This document shows positions 32,824-40,844 of a stretch of DNA of 64,000 bases, piece by piece. Made by a program: the position numbers and the translations under genes. Numbering within the stretch: the first letter of the stretch is position 1; each line of letters begins with the position of its first letter. The stretch comes from Corallococcus caeni. GTDB taxonomy: Bacteria > Myxococcota > Myxococcia > Myxococcales > Myxococcaceae. Under the pieces are notes generated by a model that was given only the letters and a program-made list of their open reading frames with translations, made no database searches and was not told the DNA's origin. The stretch lies in NCBI RefSeq assembly GCF_036245865.1, contig NZ_BTTW01000008.1, positions 412,396 to 476,395 on the forward strand. Reading direction: 5' to 3'.

Positions 32824-33981
32824 TCACGGCTCCACACCGTAGAACCGAGTCGGGTTTTCCCAGAGAACCTTTCGTAGACGACTTTCGGTCATCCCGTCAC
32901 GCAAGGACAGCAGCGACCCCAGCACATCCTCGCCGTGGTCCAGGTGGGGGAAGTCGGTTCCGAAGACCAGGCGGTCCTCCGGGAGGTGGCGCACCACGTC
33001 AGACAGGTACGGCTCATCCGGCTCCAGGGAGACGAAGCAGTGCTGGCGCAGGTAGGAGGAAGGGAGCTGTCGGATGGTGGCGGAGACCTCTGCACCCACA
33101 GCGCGATATTCCTCGTCCAGCCGCCACGCCCAGTACGGCAGCCAGCCGCAGCCGGCCTCCATCGCGCCGATGCGCAGGGTGGGGTGCCGCTCCAGCACGC
33201 CTCCCTGGAGGAGCGCCAGCAGGCCCATCATCAGCTCCATGGGGTGGGCGCAGACGTGGTTGGCGAAGCGGGTGTCGAAGCGGTCCGCGCCCGCGGACGG
33301 GACGTAGACGTGCCCGCTGCCGTGGAGCACCACCGCCAGTGAGCGCTTCTCGCACTCGGCCCAGAAGGGCGCGTAGGCGGCGTCCGACAGCAGCCGGCCG
33401 TTGATGGGGTTGGGGCGCACCATGACGGCGCGCCAGCCGAAGCCCGCGACGCGGCGGACCTCCGCCACCATGGCCTCCGGCTCGTGGCGGCTGATGAGCC
33501 CCACGCCCCGCAGGCGCTCCGGCTGGTGCGCGCAGAAGTCATGCAGCCAGGTGTTGTAGACGGACGCGAACGCGGTGGCCACCTGGGGCTTCAGGGGGGA
33601 GAAACCCTCCAGCAGCAGCGCGTAGGTGGGGAAGAGGGCCGCCATGTCCACGCCGTCGCGGTCCATCTGGGCCAGGTACACGTCCGGCCGCTGCAGGAGC
33701 TCATTGCGGCCCAGCTGCGCGTAGGCGCGCGCGGAGAACTCCACCCAGGCCCGCTCCGGCATGTGGTTCCACAGCGGCTTGCCGTCCACCTCCGGCAGCG
33801 GCTGCACGGGCAGCAGGCCCTGGGGGCCCAGCCGCTCCAGGCGCGCCTCCAGGGTTTCGTCCGGCAGCCGTCCCGGGCGGGGTGCGTGGCGGCGCAGGCC
33901 GGGCTCCAGCTGCTCCGCCCACAGGCTCAGCGGCTCCAGGACGTGTCGGTCCGCGTCGAAGATGCGAAGGCCGTCGCGCAT
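32824..33981 (-). CDS. Amidohydrolase-2 family TIM-barrel hydrolase
   Basis: A 385-residue metal-dependent hydrolase or decarboxylase of the amidohydrolase-2 family. The N-terminus reads IFDADRHVLEP, where the usual H-x-H is D-x-R-H, so the first metal site is altered. Later motifs are typical: VDMAALFPTYALL, LRGVGLISRHEPEAMVAEV, GFGWRAVMVRPNPINGR, VVLHGSGHVYVP, PTLRIGAMEAGCGWLPYW, and RLVFGTDFPHLDHGE with the final Asp. Such enzymes hydrolyse or decarboxylate small cyclic or aromatic acids. It sits three bases after the radical SAM gene and just before the SagB-type gene, so a peptide-tailoring or leader-processing role is suspected but not shown. Confidence 0.8.
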   Translation of the reverse strand: MRDGLRIFDADRHVLEPLSLWAEQLEPGLRRHAPRPGRLPDETLEARLERLGPQGLLPVQPLPEVDGKPLWNHMPERAWVEFSARAYAQLGRNELLQRPDVYLAQMDRDGVDMAALFPTYALLLEGFSPLKPQVATAFASVYNTWLHDFCAHQPERLRGVGLISRHEPEAMVAEVRRVAGFGWRAVMVRPNPINGRLLSDAAYAPFWAECEKRSLAVVLHGSGHVYVPSAGADRFDTRFANHVCAHPMELMMGLLALLQGGVLERHPTLRIGAMEAGCGWLPYWAWRLDEEYRAVGAEVSATIRQLPSSYLRQHCFVSLEPDEPYLSDVVRHLPEDRLVFGTDFPHLDHGEDVLGSLLSLRDGMTESRLRKVLWENPTRFYGVEP

Positions 33982-33984
33982 GCG

Positions 33985-35937
33985 TCAGGGTCCCCAACTC
34001 GCCAGTTCGTCGCGCACGTCCTTGAGCAGCGCTTCCAGGAGGCCGGTGCGGCGGGCCTGGGTGCGCAGGGCCTGCTCCTCCGCGTCCTCCAGCGTGCCGG
34101 CGCGTCCGCCCCGTGCCTCCACCGCGCGGTCGCACAGCTCGCGCAGGAACTCGTGGTGCTGCGGCTGGAGCGTCTGGAAGCCCTCGCCCCAGCGGGCGAC
34201 GAAGTCTACCAGCACGTCGCGCGAGGCCTCCGGCACGTCGCGGCGGTCAGGCAGGTCGCGGCTCAGGCGCACGAAGAGGTCCGGGAACACGTCGCGCATC
34301 GCCGTGGCGAAGGTGGCCGGGACGTAGACGGGCTGCGTGTCCGGGACGAGGTCGCCCTGGCGCTCGGCGGCCAGCACCGCGTCGAAGTCCGTGAAGAGGC
34401 GCTCGTGCCGGCGGCGCTCGTTCTGGTTGCGCGCGAGGAAGAACACCGCGCGCGGCAGCATGGCCGGGGCGGCGCGGCGCACCTCCGCGAGCGTGTCCCC
34501 TAGAGACTGTCGCTCCGAGGGCGTCAGGGCCCAGGCGGTGGTGGCCTCGCGCAGGAAGCGGTCGGTGACGGCCTCCGGCCATTCGGGCTCCTTCACCTGG
34601 GGCGGGCGCTGGATGCCGGCGATGAATCCCCGGATGCGCTCGCAGGCGGCGTCCCAGGTGGACAGCCGCTCCACCAGGTCGCGGAAGCCCTCGAGCAACT
34701 GGGGCCGCGTCATGCCCAGGGGCATCACGTTGAGCACGATGGCGCCCCGGTCCTGGGAGTGCGCCTTCCTGGGCGTGGCGAGCCGGCCCTCCGCGCGCAG
34801 CCGCGTCCACAGCTTCGTGCCGCGCGGGGCCTGGAGCGGCGCCACCACCACCCAGGGCAGGTGCGTACGCTGGATGTTCGCGTGCAGCGAGTCGAAGACG
34901 GCGGGCGTGTCGTGGTCGAACCCGACGATGAAGCTGCCCCGGGGGCCGATGCCGTGCGCCTGGATGCGCAGGAGGTCGCCCACGAGGTCCGCGCGCACGT
35001 TCTGGTGCTTCTGCGCTTCCTTGAGCGCGCCCGCGTCGAAGGACTCGATGCCCAGGACGACGGTGTAGAAGTTCGCGTCCGCCATGCCCTCCATCAGGGC
35101 GGCGTCGCGGCTCAGGTTCATCGTCACCTGGGTGAAGAAGCGCAGCGGGCGGTGCAGGGCGCGGTTCAAGGGCACCAGCCCCGCGAGCACCTCCTTCGCG
35201 TAGGCCGCGTCCCCGATGAACTCGTCGTCCGCGAAGAAGACGCCCTCCGCGCCCAGCGCCGCGTGGGCGCGCACCTCCTCCAGCACGCGCTCCACCGGTT
35301 TGTGCCGCTGCTTGCGGCCGTACAGGTAGATGACGTCGCAGAAGGAGCAGTCGAACGGGCAGCCGCGCGTGGTCTGCACGGAGCCCCACGCGTAGCGCGG
35401 GAAGTCCGCCGCGACGGCGTCCCAGCGCGGCGGGGGGCTCTCACTGAGCGACGGCTTGTCGAGCTGCCGGTACTCCGGGGAGTACTCGCCCGCGAGCCAG
35501 TCCGCGAGGAAGCGCGGCCAGGTGCGCTCCGCCTCGTTGACGAAGAGGGCGTCGAAGAAGCCCCGGTAGTCCTCTGGCGCGGCGGAGACGGCGGGGCCGC
35601 CCGCGACCACCGTGGCGCCCCGGTCGCGGAAGAGGCCGCCCAGGAAGCGCGCCTGGTAGGTGAGGGCGGAGTACATCACCGACACGCCGACGAGGTCGTA
35701 GTCCGGCAGCTCCGTGTCCGCGCGCAGCTGCCCGTGCAGCTCCTCGTCCCAGATGTCCACGCTGAAGGCGTCCGGCGTGAGCGCCGCGAGCGTCGCGCAG
35801 GCCAGCGGCGTCATCGTCGCGCGCTTCACCAGCCCGCGCTCGGGGTCGAAGTCCTCCGTCTCACGGTCCACGTGGCGCCGGTCGGGCCCGCACTGGACCA
35901 GGAGGATGCGCGGCTTGGGTTCAGGAGGCGGCGCCAT
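33985..35937 (-). CDS. B12-binding radical SAM enzyme of the RiPP operon
   Basis: A 650-residue enzyme. Residues 10-155 are a cobalamin-binding-like Rossmann domain (PRILLVQCGPDRR, LVGVSVMYSALTYQARFLG, ATVVAGGPAVSAAPEDY). Residues 185-420 are the radical SAM barrel with C193-x3-C197-x2-C200 in RGCPFDCSFCD for the 4Fe-4S cluster, followed by GVFFADDEFIGD and VVLGIESFD. The C-terminal 220 residues are helical and resemble the extra domain (DUF4070-like) of many B12 radical SAM proteins. Enzymes of this class often methylate unreactive carbons; several act on RiPPs. It follows the YcaO gene by three bases, so it is likely a C-methyltransferase for the peptide. The methylation site is not predictable. 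Confidence 0.85.
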   Translation of the reverse strand: MAPPPEPKPRILLVQCGPDRRHVDRETEDFDPERGLVKRATMTPLACATLAALTPDAFSVDIWDEELHGQLRADTELPDYDLVGVSVMYSALTYQARFLGGLFRDRGATVVAGGPAVSAAPEDYRGFFDALFVNEAERTWPRFLADWLAGEYSPEYRQLDKPSLSESPPPRWDAVAADFPRYAWGSVQTTRGCPFDCSFCDVIYLYGRKQRHKPVERVLEEVRAHAALGAEGVFFADDEFIGDAAYAKEVLAGLVPLNRALHRPLRFFTQVTMNLSRDAALMEGMADANFYTVVLGIESFDAGALKEAQKHQNVRADLVGDLLRIQAHGIGPRGSFIVGFDHDTPAVFDSLHANIQRTHLPWVVVAPLQAPRGTKLWTRLRAEGRLATPRKAHSQDRGAIVLNVMPLGMTRPQLLEGFRDLVERLSTWDAACERIRGFIAGIQRPPQVKEPEWPEAVTDRFLREATTAWALTPSERQSLGDTLAEVRRAAPAMLPRAVFFLARNQNERRRHERLFTDFDAVLAAERQGDLVPDTQPVYVPATFATAMRDVFPDLFVRLSRDLPDRRDVPEASRDVLVDFVARWGEGFQTLQPQHHEFLRELCDRAVEARGGRAGTLEDAEEQALRTQARRTGLLEALLKDVRDELASWGP

Positions 35938-35940
35938 GGC

Positions 35941-38145
35941 TCAGAAGTAGAAGGGGACGGGGTTGAGCTGCGCTTCGGTCCTCGGGGCCTCGAGCCACCC
36001 CATCCGCACGGGGACGTCATACAGCCGGCCGGGGCCCAACCGGCGCCAGAAGTGCCGCAGCCCCGGGACGATGACCTTCACGGCGGATACGCCCACGTCC
36101 GGCCGTGATTGCTCCATCACCAGCATCTCCAGTCCCACGCGGGCGGCCCGGGCCACGCACTCGCGCACGTCGTCCCGCAGGTCGTCATGCCACACGCGCG
36201 GGAAGTCGGCGCGGACGCGCGCGGGGACCGAGTCGTCCGGGAAGAGCCAGGTGACGTCGTCGTGCGCGCCCGCGTCCCAGGGCGACGGGGCCGTGTCCTT
36301 CGGGTCGTAGCACTGGGCCACCTCCGTGAGCGCGCGCTGCACGGCGAGCTTCGCGTCGAAGTGGCAGCCGCACCCGGCCCAGGCCCGCCCCCGCTCCGGG
36401 GACCACACGAGCGCGACGAACACCGGGATGCCCAGGTCGTGCGTGAGATCCAACACCGACAGCTGGACGCCGAGCGACTGGTAGTGCGCCTCCACGGACG
36501 CGAACCACGGCTCGTCGAAGGAGCGCAGGTCCAGGCGCGGACGGCGCAGGCGGTTGTACCACCAGAGCGCCACCGCATCGCGCTCCACCAGCTCCAGGAA
36601 GCCCTGGAGGATGGCCTCCTCCACGCAGTTGCCCGCCGCGTTGCCGTTGGAGTTGAAGAGGCAGAACGGCCCGTCTCCCCCAGGGGGCGTGGGCGTGAAG
36701 AGGTACGCGAACGACGTGGGCACGTACTTGTGGACCCCGTGCGTGAGCGACCACGCGGGGCTCCAGTCCAGGGGTTGATCCGCGTAGGGCAGGGGCACCG
36801 CGGTGCGCATGTCGCGGCGGGCCGGGCCTTCGAGCGTGGCGGGCCGGGCCTGGAACTGCGCGGCGCTGAAGTGCTGGAGCTCGTCCGGGTGCACGGCCTT
36901 CGCGCCCAGCTGGGACGCCGTGGCGTGGACGCGGGGCTCGTCGCCCTGGAACACCGCGCTGTAGCGCTCCAGCGCTTCACACAGCGCGCCCGCGCGGGAC
37001 TGGGCCTCCGTGCGGCCCTTGCCGCTGGCGACGCGGTGGAAGTCGTCGGAGGCCGGCGCGTCCGTCCAGGGGCACACGCGGAACACGGCGGAGTGGATGT
37101 GGCCCAGGGGCGCGTCGCCCGGCACCGCGCGCAGGTCGCTCACCACGCCCGTCACCGGGCTGATGAGGTGGCGGTGGCGCTCCCAGGTCTCCTCGGGCGT
37201 GAGGATGCGGTGGCCGCCGTCGCCGGTGAAGCGCTTGGGGCGCGAGGCCAGCTCCAGCGGCGCCTTCGCGCGCGCCTCCATCCAGTGGGGGTCGCCGCAA
37301 TCCGGGCACTGCGGCCGCCGCGTCACCGCGTGCGACTCCAGCTTCCAGGTGGCGAAGTCCAGCGTCCACAGCCGCGTCTGGCCGCCGTCGGTGGCCCCGT
37401 CCACCACCCAGCGGGCCACGAGCGCCGCGGCGAACGACAGCCCCGCCTGCGCGGTGGTGGGCAGGCCGGTGCGCGGCGGACGCGTGGCTTGCGGTGGGGT
37501 GCCCTTGCGCGCGAGGTACTTCTCGATGGGGCGGTTGTCCAGGAGCCGCGCCGTGAGGCACGTCCAACAGGCGCGCTCGCCGGTGCCCACCACCGGGCCC
37601 GCGTGGCACGCGGTGCCGGACACCTTGAGCGGGAGGAACGCGGCGCCCGCGCTCCGGGCTTCACGGGCCAGCAGGAGCGCTTCCTGCGACAGGTAGTCGT
37701 CCACCAGCAGCACGTGGCGGTCCGCGTCCTCGCGCACGTCCAGGCCGGTGTCGCGCAGCGCCTCCGTCAGCCGCTCCCCGTCCTCGCCGTCGACGGCGCG
37801 CACCGCGACGGACATGTCCAGCAGCCGCCCCGCCGCGACGGCCGCGCCCACGCCCAGCGACTCCCAGAAGCCGGCGACGCTGGCGTCGAAGACGTCATGC
37901 GCCTCCTCCACGTGCCCGCGCTCCTCCAGCAGCGACAGCGCGTAGAGCACCTCCGGCGCGGAGGCCCGCCCCGCCAGCGCGGCGATGACGTTCGCCACGG
38001 TGCGCTGGCCATCCAGCAGGGGCACGATGCTCGCGTGCAGCTCGCCCTCCAGCAGGAACTGGGCGCGCTCCCCGACGAGGAACACGCGCCGCGCGTCGAG
38101 CACCTCGGCGCGCAGGTGGGGTTTGATGCGGAGGACTCGGTCCAT
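35941..38145 (-). CDS. TOMM cyclodehydratase (leader-binding/ThiF-like and YcaO fusion)
   Basis: A 734-residue fusion. The N-terminal region (1-90) looks like the winged-helix leader-binding element (HASIVPLLDGQRTVANVIAALAGRASAPEVLYALSLL). Residues 95-320 are ThiF/E1-like with a structural zinc site from C193, C196 (CWTC) and C280, C283 (CPDC). From about 330 to the end is a YcaO domain: LCEALERYSAVFQGDEP, NSNGNAAGNCVEEAILQGFLELVERDAVALWWYN, and the C-terminus NPVPFYF, which keeps part of the Pro-rich tail common in cyclodehydratases. YcaO enzymes use ATP to cyclise Cys/Ser/Thr into azolines. It is the first gene of the minus-strand RiPP operon and diverges from the S53 peptidase. Confidence 0.92.
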   Translation of the reverse strand: MDRVLRIKPHLRAEVLDARRVFLVGERAQFLLEGELHASIVPLLDGQRTVANVIAALAGRASAPEVLYALSLLEERGHVEEAHDVFDASVAGFWESLGVGAAVAAGRLLDMSVAVRAVDGEDGERLTEALRDTGLDVREDADRHVLLVDDYLSQEALLLAREARSAGAAFLPLKVSGTACHAGPVVGTGERACWTCLTARLLDNRPIEKYLARKGTPPQATRPPRTGLPTTAQAGLSFAAALVARWVVDGATDGGQTRLWTLDFATWKLESHAVTRRPQCPDCGDPHWMEARAKAPLELASRPKRFTGDGGHRILTPEETWERHRHLISPVTGVVSDLRAVPGDAPLGHIHSAVFRVCPWTDAPASDDFHRVASGKGRTEAQSRAGALCEALERYSAVFQGDEPRVHATASQLGAKAVHPDELQHFSAAQFQARPATLEGPARRDMRTAVPLPYADQPLDWSPAWSLTHGVHKYVPTSFAYLFTPTPPGGDGPFCLFNSNGNAAGNCVEEAILQGFLELVERDAVALWWYNRLRRPRLDLRSFDEPWFASVEAHYQSLGVQLSVLDLTHDLGIPVFVALVWSPERGRAWAGCGCHFDAKLAVQRALTEVAQCYDPKDTAPSPWDAGAHDDVTWLFPDDSVPARVRADFPRVWHDDLRDDVRECVARAARVGLEMLVMEQSRPDVGVSAVKVIVPGLRHFWRRLGPGRLYDVPVRMGWLEAPRTEAQLNPVPFYF

Positions 38146-38238
38146 GGGCAGGCGGGCGAGCCTAGCCGGGGCCCGCGCCAGTGCCTACGGCCGGCCCGGC
38201 TTCCGGGAGCCCGGACTCCGCGTGGTAGAACGCCGCGC

Positions 38239-39921
38239 ATGTCCCGCATCCCCCTGTCGCAGAGCGCGCGTGTGTCCCCGGAGTCCGTGCATCCCCCCCT
38301 GCGGAGCCGCGCCGCCACCGGCACCGTGGAGGTGACCCTGGTACTGCGCCACGGCTCGCCGCTGCCCACGGTGGCCCAGCTGTGCGCGGATCCCCCGCGC
38401 CGCCCGCTCACCCACGACGAGTTCGAGGCGAAGTACGGCACGGATCCGAAGCACCTGAAGACCGTGCGCGCCTTCGCGAAGAAGCACGCGCTGCGCGTCG
38501 TGTCCGAGCAGCGCGCCCGGGGCTACGTGGTCCTCCAGGGGACCCCGGCGGCGATGGGCAGGGCCTTCGGCGTGGACCTGCGGCGCTACACCCACGGCCC
38601 CACGTCCTACCTGACCCACACGAAGCCGGTGACGCTGCCGCGCGCGCTGCACGGCGTGGCGGAGTGGGTGCTGGGGCTGGACACCCGGCCGCTCGTCACC
38701 CACAACGCCGCGTCCCTGCCCGTGCCCCGGGAGCTGGCGAAGCACGCCGGGGTGCGCTCGTACACGGCGCCCCAGGTGGCGAACCTCTACCGCTACCCCC
38801 GCAACACGGGCGAGGGCCAGTGCGTGGGCATCATCGAACTGGCGGGCGGCTACCTGCCGGCGGACCTGACCCAGTCCCTGGAGTCCGTGGGCGTGAAGCG
38901 CACGGCGCCGGTGGTGAACGTGGGGCCGAATACGGCGGGGCGCTTCGACACCGCCTCCAACGCGGAGGTCACCATGGACGTGGAGCTGGTGGCCTCCGTG
39001 TGTCCTGGGGCGACTGTCGTCGTCTACAACGCGGGCTCGAAGGACTACTCGCTGCGCGACTACCACCGCGTCCTGGCGGAGGCCATCAGCGACCGGGTGA
39101 ACCTGCCGTCGGTGCTGACCACCAGCTGGTCCTTCTACGAAGGCTCGCTCATCCAGCAGGGCGAGGAGCTGGCCTTCGATCGCCTCTTCATCGAGGCCGC
39201 GCTCCTGGGCATCACCGTGTGCGCCGCGTCCGGAGACCTGGGCTCGCAGGTGCCCGTGAACGGCCACTCGCCCACCGGCGCCATCACCGTCGCCGCGACG
39301 AGCTACCCGGCCGCGAGCGCGCTGGTGCTGGGCTGCGGCGGCACGACAATGGAGGCGCTGGGGGACGTCCTCCACCACGAGCGCGTGTGGAACCGCCTGG
39401 GTGAAGCGATGTCCATGGGCGTGCTGGGCAACACCTCCACGGCCGCAGGCGCGAGCAGCGGCGGCGTCAGCACCATGAACGCGCTGCCGCTGTACCAGCG
39501 CGGCATGGGCGTGCCCGACCTGGTGACGTCGTCGTGGAAGAACGGCGTCTTCAGCATCTCCCGCGGCACCGGCCGGGGCGTGCCGGACGTCGCGGCGAAC
39601 GCGGACCTGCACACCGGCTATCAAATCGTCTTCAAGGGCCAGCAGGGCGTCGCCGCGGGCACGAGCGCCGCCGCGCCGATGTGGGCCGCGCTCATCGTCC
39701 GCCTCAACGAGGCGCTGGGGGAGCGCGTGGGCTTCCTCCACCCCCGGCTGTACAGGCTCGTCAGCGAGGCCGAGCCCGTCGTCCGCCGCATCACCCAGGG
39801 CGGCAACGGCGCGTACTTCGCGAGCCACGAGACGCTGTGGAACGCGTGCACCGGCCTGGGCACGCCGGACGGCGAGGCGCTGCTCGCGGGCCTGCGCAAG
39901 CTCCAGCGCCGCAAGCACTGA
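38239..39921 (+). CDS. Sedolisin-type serine peptidase (S53, pro-kumamolisin)
   Basis: A 560-residue peptidase. The first 185 residues are the activation prodomain (PLTHDEFEAKYGTDPKHLKTVRAFAKKHALRVV, TPAAMGRAFGVDL). The catalytic domain shows E243 and D247 (NAEVTMDVE), the oxyanion Asp333 (SGDLGS) and Ser476 (GTSAAAPMWAAL), the S53 set. No convincing signal peptide is present: the chain begins MSRIPLSQSARVSPESV. S53 enzymes usually act outside the cell at low pH, so export may use another route, or it works elsewhere. It diverges from the YcaO gene with a 93-base gap that should hold both promoters. A part in leader removal of the RiPP is conceivable but rests on position only. Confidence 0.9.
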   Translation: MSRIPLSQSARVSPESVHPPLRSRAATGTVEVTLVLRHGSPLPTVAQLCADPPRRPLTHDEFEAKYGTDPKHLKTVRAFAKKHALRVVSEQRARGYVVLQGTPAAMGRAFGVDLRRYTHGPTSYLTHTKPVTLPRALHGVAEWVLGLDTRPLVTHNAASLPVPRELAKHAGVRSYTAPQVANLYRYPRNTGEGQCVGIIELAGGYLPADLTQSLESVGVKRTAPVVNVGPNTAGRFDTASNAEVTMDVELVASVCPGATVVVYNAGSKDYSLRDYHRVLAEAISDRVNLPSVLTTSWSFYEGSLIQQGEELAFDRLFIEAALLGITVCAASGDLGSQVPVNGHSPTGAITVAATSYPAASALVLGCGGTTMEALGDVLHHERVWNRLGEAMSMGVLGNTSTAAGASSGGVSTMNALPLYQRGMGVPDLVTSSWKNGVFSISRGTGRGVPDVAANADLHTGYQIVFKGQQGVAAGTSAAAPMWAALIVRLNEALGERVGFLHPRLYRLVSEAEPVVRRITQGGNGAYFASHETLWNACTGLGTPDGEALLAGLRKLQRRKH

Positions 39922-39942
39922 AGCCCGCTCCCCGCTCTCCGC

Positions 39943-40827
39943 TCAGATGGCATCCTCGGTGATGCCCAGCTTCCGGCGGACGGCCTGGAACTGGGCGTCC
40001 AGCCGGGCCCGGTGCTCCGGCTTGAGCGCCGGCTTGCCCCGGCCCACGCCGCCCTTGTTGATGAAGCCCGCGCCCGGCTCCCGCGGCTCGTACACCACCG
40101 TCCGCGGGTCGAACCGGGCGTCGTGCTGCTTCATGTATTCGAAGCCCGTCTTCTCCATCAGCAACGGCAGGTCCTCGTCCGCCACGGGCACGCCCAGGAA
40201 CGCGCCAATGCGGCGCAGGCACCCTTCGCGGTCCGCGACGAGGTCCGCGTAGCGCACGTGCAGCACGTTCGCGTCCGCGCGGTGCGGCCACCACGAGGCC
40301 AGGTGCTCGCCCCACTCGTCCTTGCGCAGCACCTTGTGGACGAACCTGTCGAAGTCCAGGCGCAGGCCGGTCATCACGCAGTTGTGCGTGTAGCGGGACA
40401 CCAGCGCGTCCGGCGCGGCGCGCGTCACGTAGATGATGCGGCTGTCCGGCGGCGGCCGGAGGAACCCGTACTTCATGTGTGTCTTCAGGATGCGCGGAGT
40501 CTCCAGGCCATCCAGCACCTGCTCGGCCCGGGGGGAGAGGATCAGCTCCTCCAGGAACGGCGCCACCTGGAGGATGTGCTCGTACTCGCCCCGGCCCCGG
40601 GTGAGGAGCTGGTAGACGATCTGCTGCATCCACGTCGTCCCGGACTTGGGGAAGGTGGAGATGTAGATGTCCCCCGGCCGCGGCTTCAGCCACACATAGC
40701 GCAGCCGCAGCCAGCGGGCCGCGTCGAACGGAATCCGGTGCAGCGCGCGCAGCACGTCCAGGAAGCCCACCACGACGTTGAGGACCGCCCTCAGGACAGG
40801 GCGGGAATCAGCGGAATCCGAGGCCAT
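39943..40827 (-). CDS. PAPS-dependent sulfotransferase
   Basis: A 294-residue sulfotransferase. The 5'-phosphosulfate loop is ISTFPKSGTTWMQQIVYQLL (P60-W66), the 3'-phosphate motif is RIIYVTRAAPDALVSRYTHN, and the C-terminal loop FINKGGVGRGKP matches the conserved 'RKG..GdW' site in altered form. Acid/base His is probably in ILKTHMKYGFL. Residues 10-30 are hydrophobic, but I do not call a membrane segment. The substrate cannot be predicted; the family sulfates hydroxyls and amines of small molecules, lipids and glycans. It converges on the S53 gene with 21 bases between stops. CysDNC at 20-22.7 kb would provide PAPS. It might decorate a local metabolite. Confidence 0.88.
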   Translation of the reverse strand: MASDSADSRPVLRAVLNVVVGFLDVLRALHRIPFDAARWLRLRYVWLKPRPGDIYISTFPKSGTTWMQQIVYQLLTRGRGEYEHILQVAPFLEELILSPRAEQVLDGLETPRILKTHMKYGFLRPPPDSRIIYVTRAAPDALVSRYTHNCVMTGLRLDFDRFVHKVLRKDEWGEHLASWWPHRADANVLHVRYADLVADREGCLRRIGAFLGVPVADEDLPLLMEKTGFEYMKQHDARFDPRTVVYEPREPGAGFINKGGVGRGKPALKPEHRARLDAQFQAVRRKLGITEDAI

Positions 40828-40844
40828 GCGCGCTTCATAGCAAA

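Noticed and set aside
36109-38238. Long plus-strand N-terminal extension of the S53 peptidase
   Set aside because: It is antisense to the YcaO gene and its translation is His/Arg/Val-rich low complexity; the prodomain begins at 38239.
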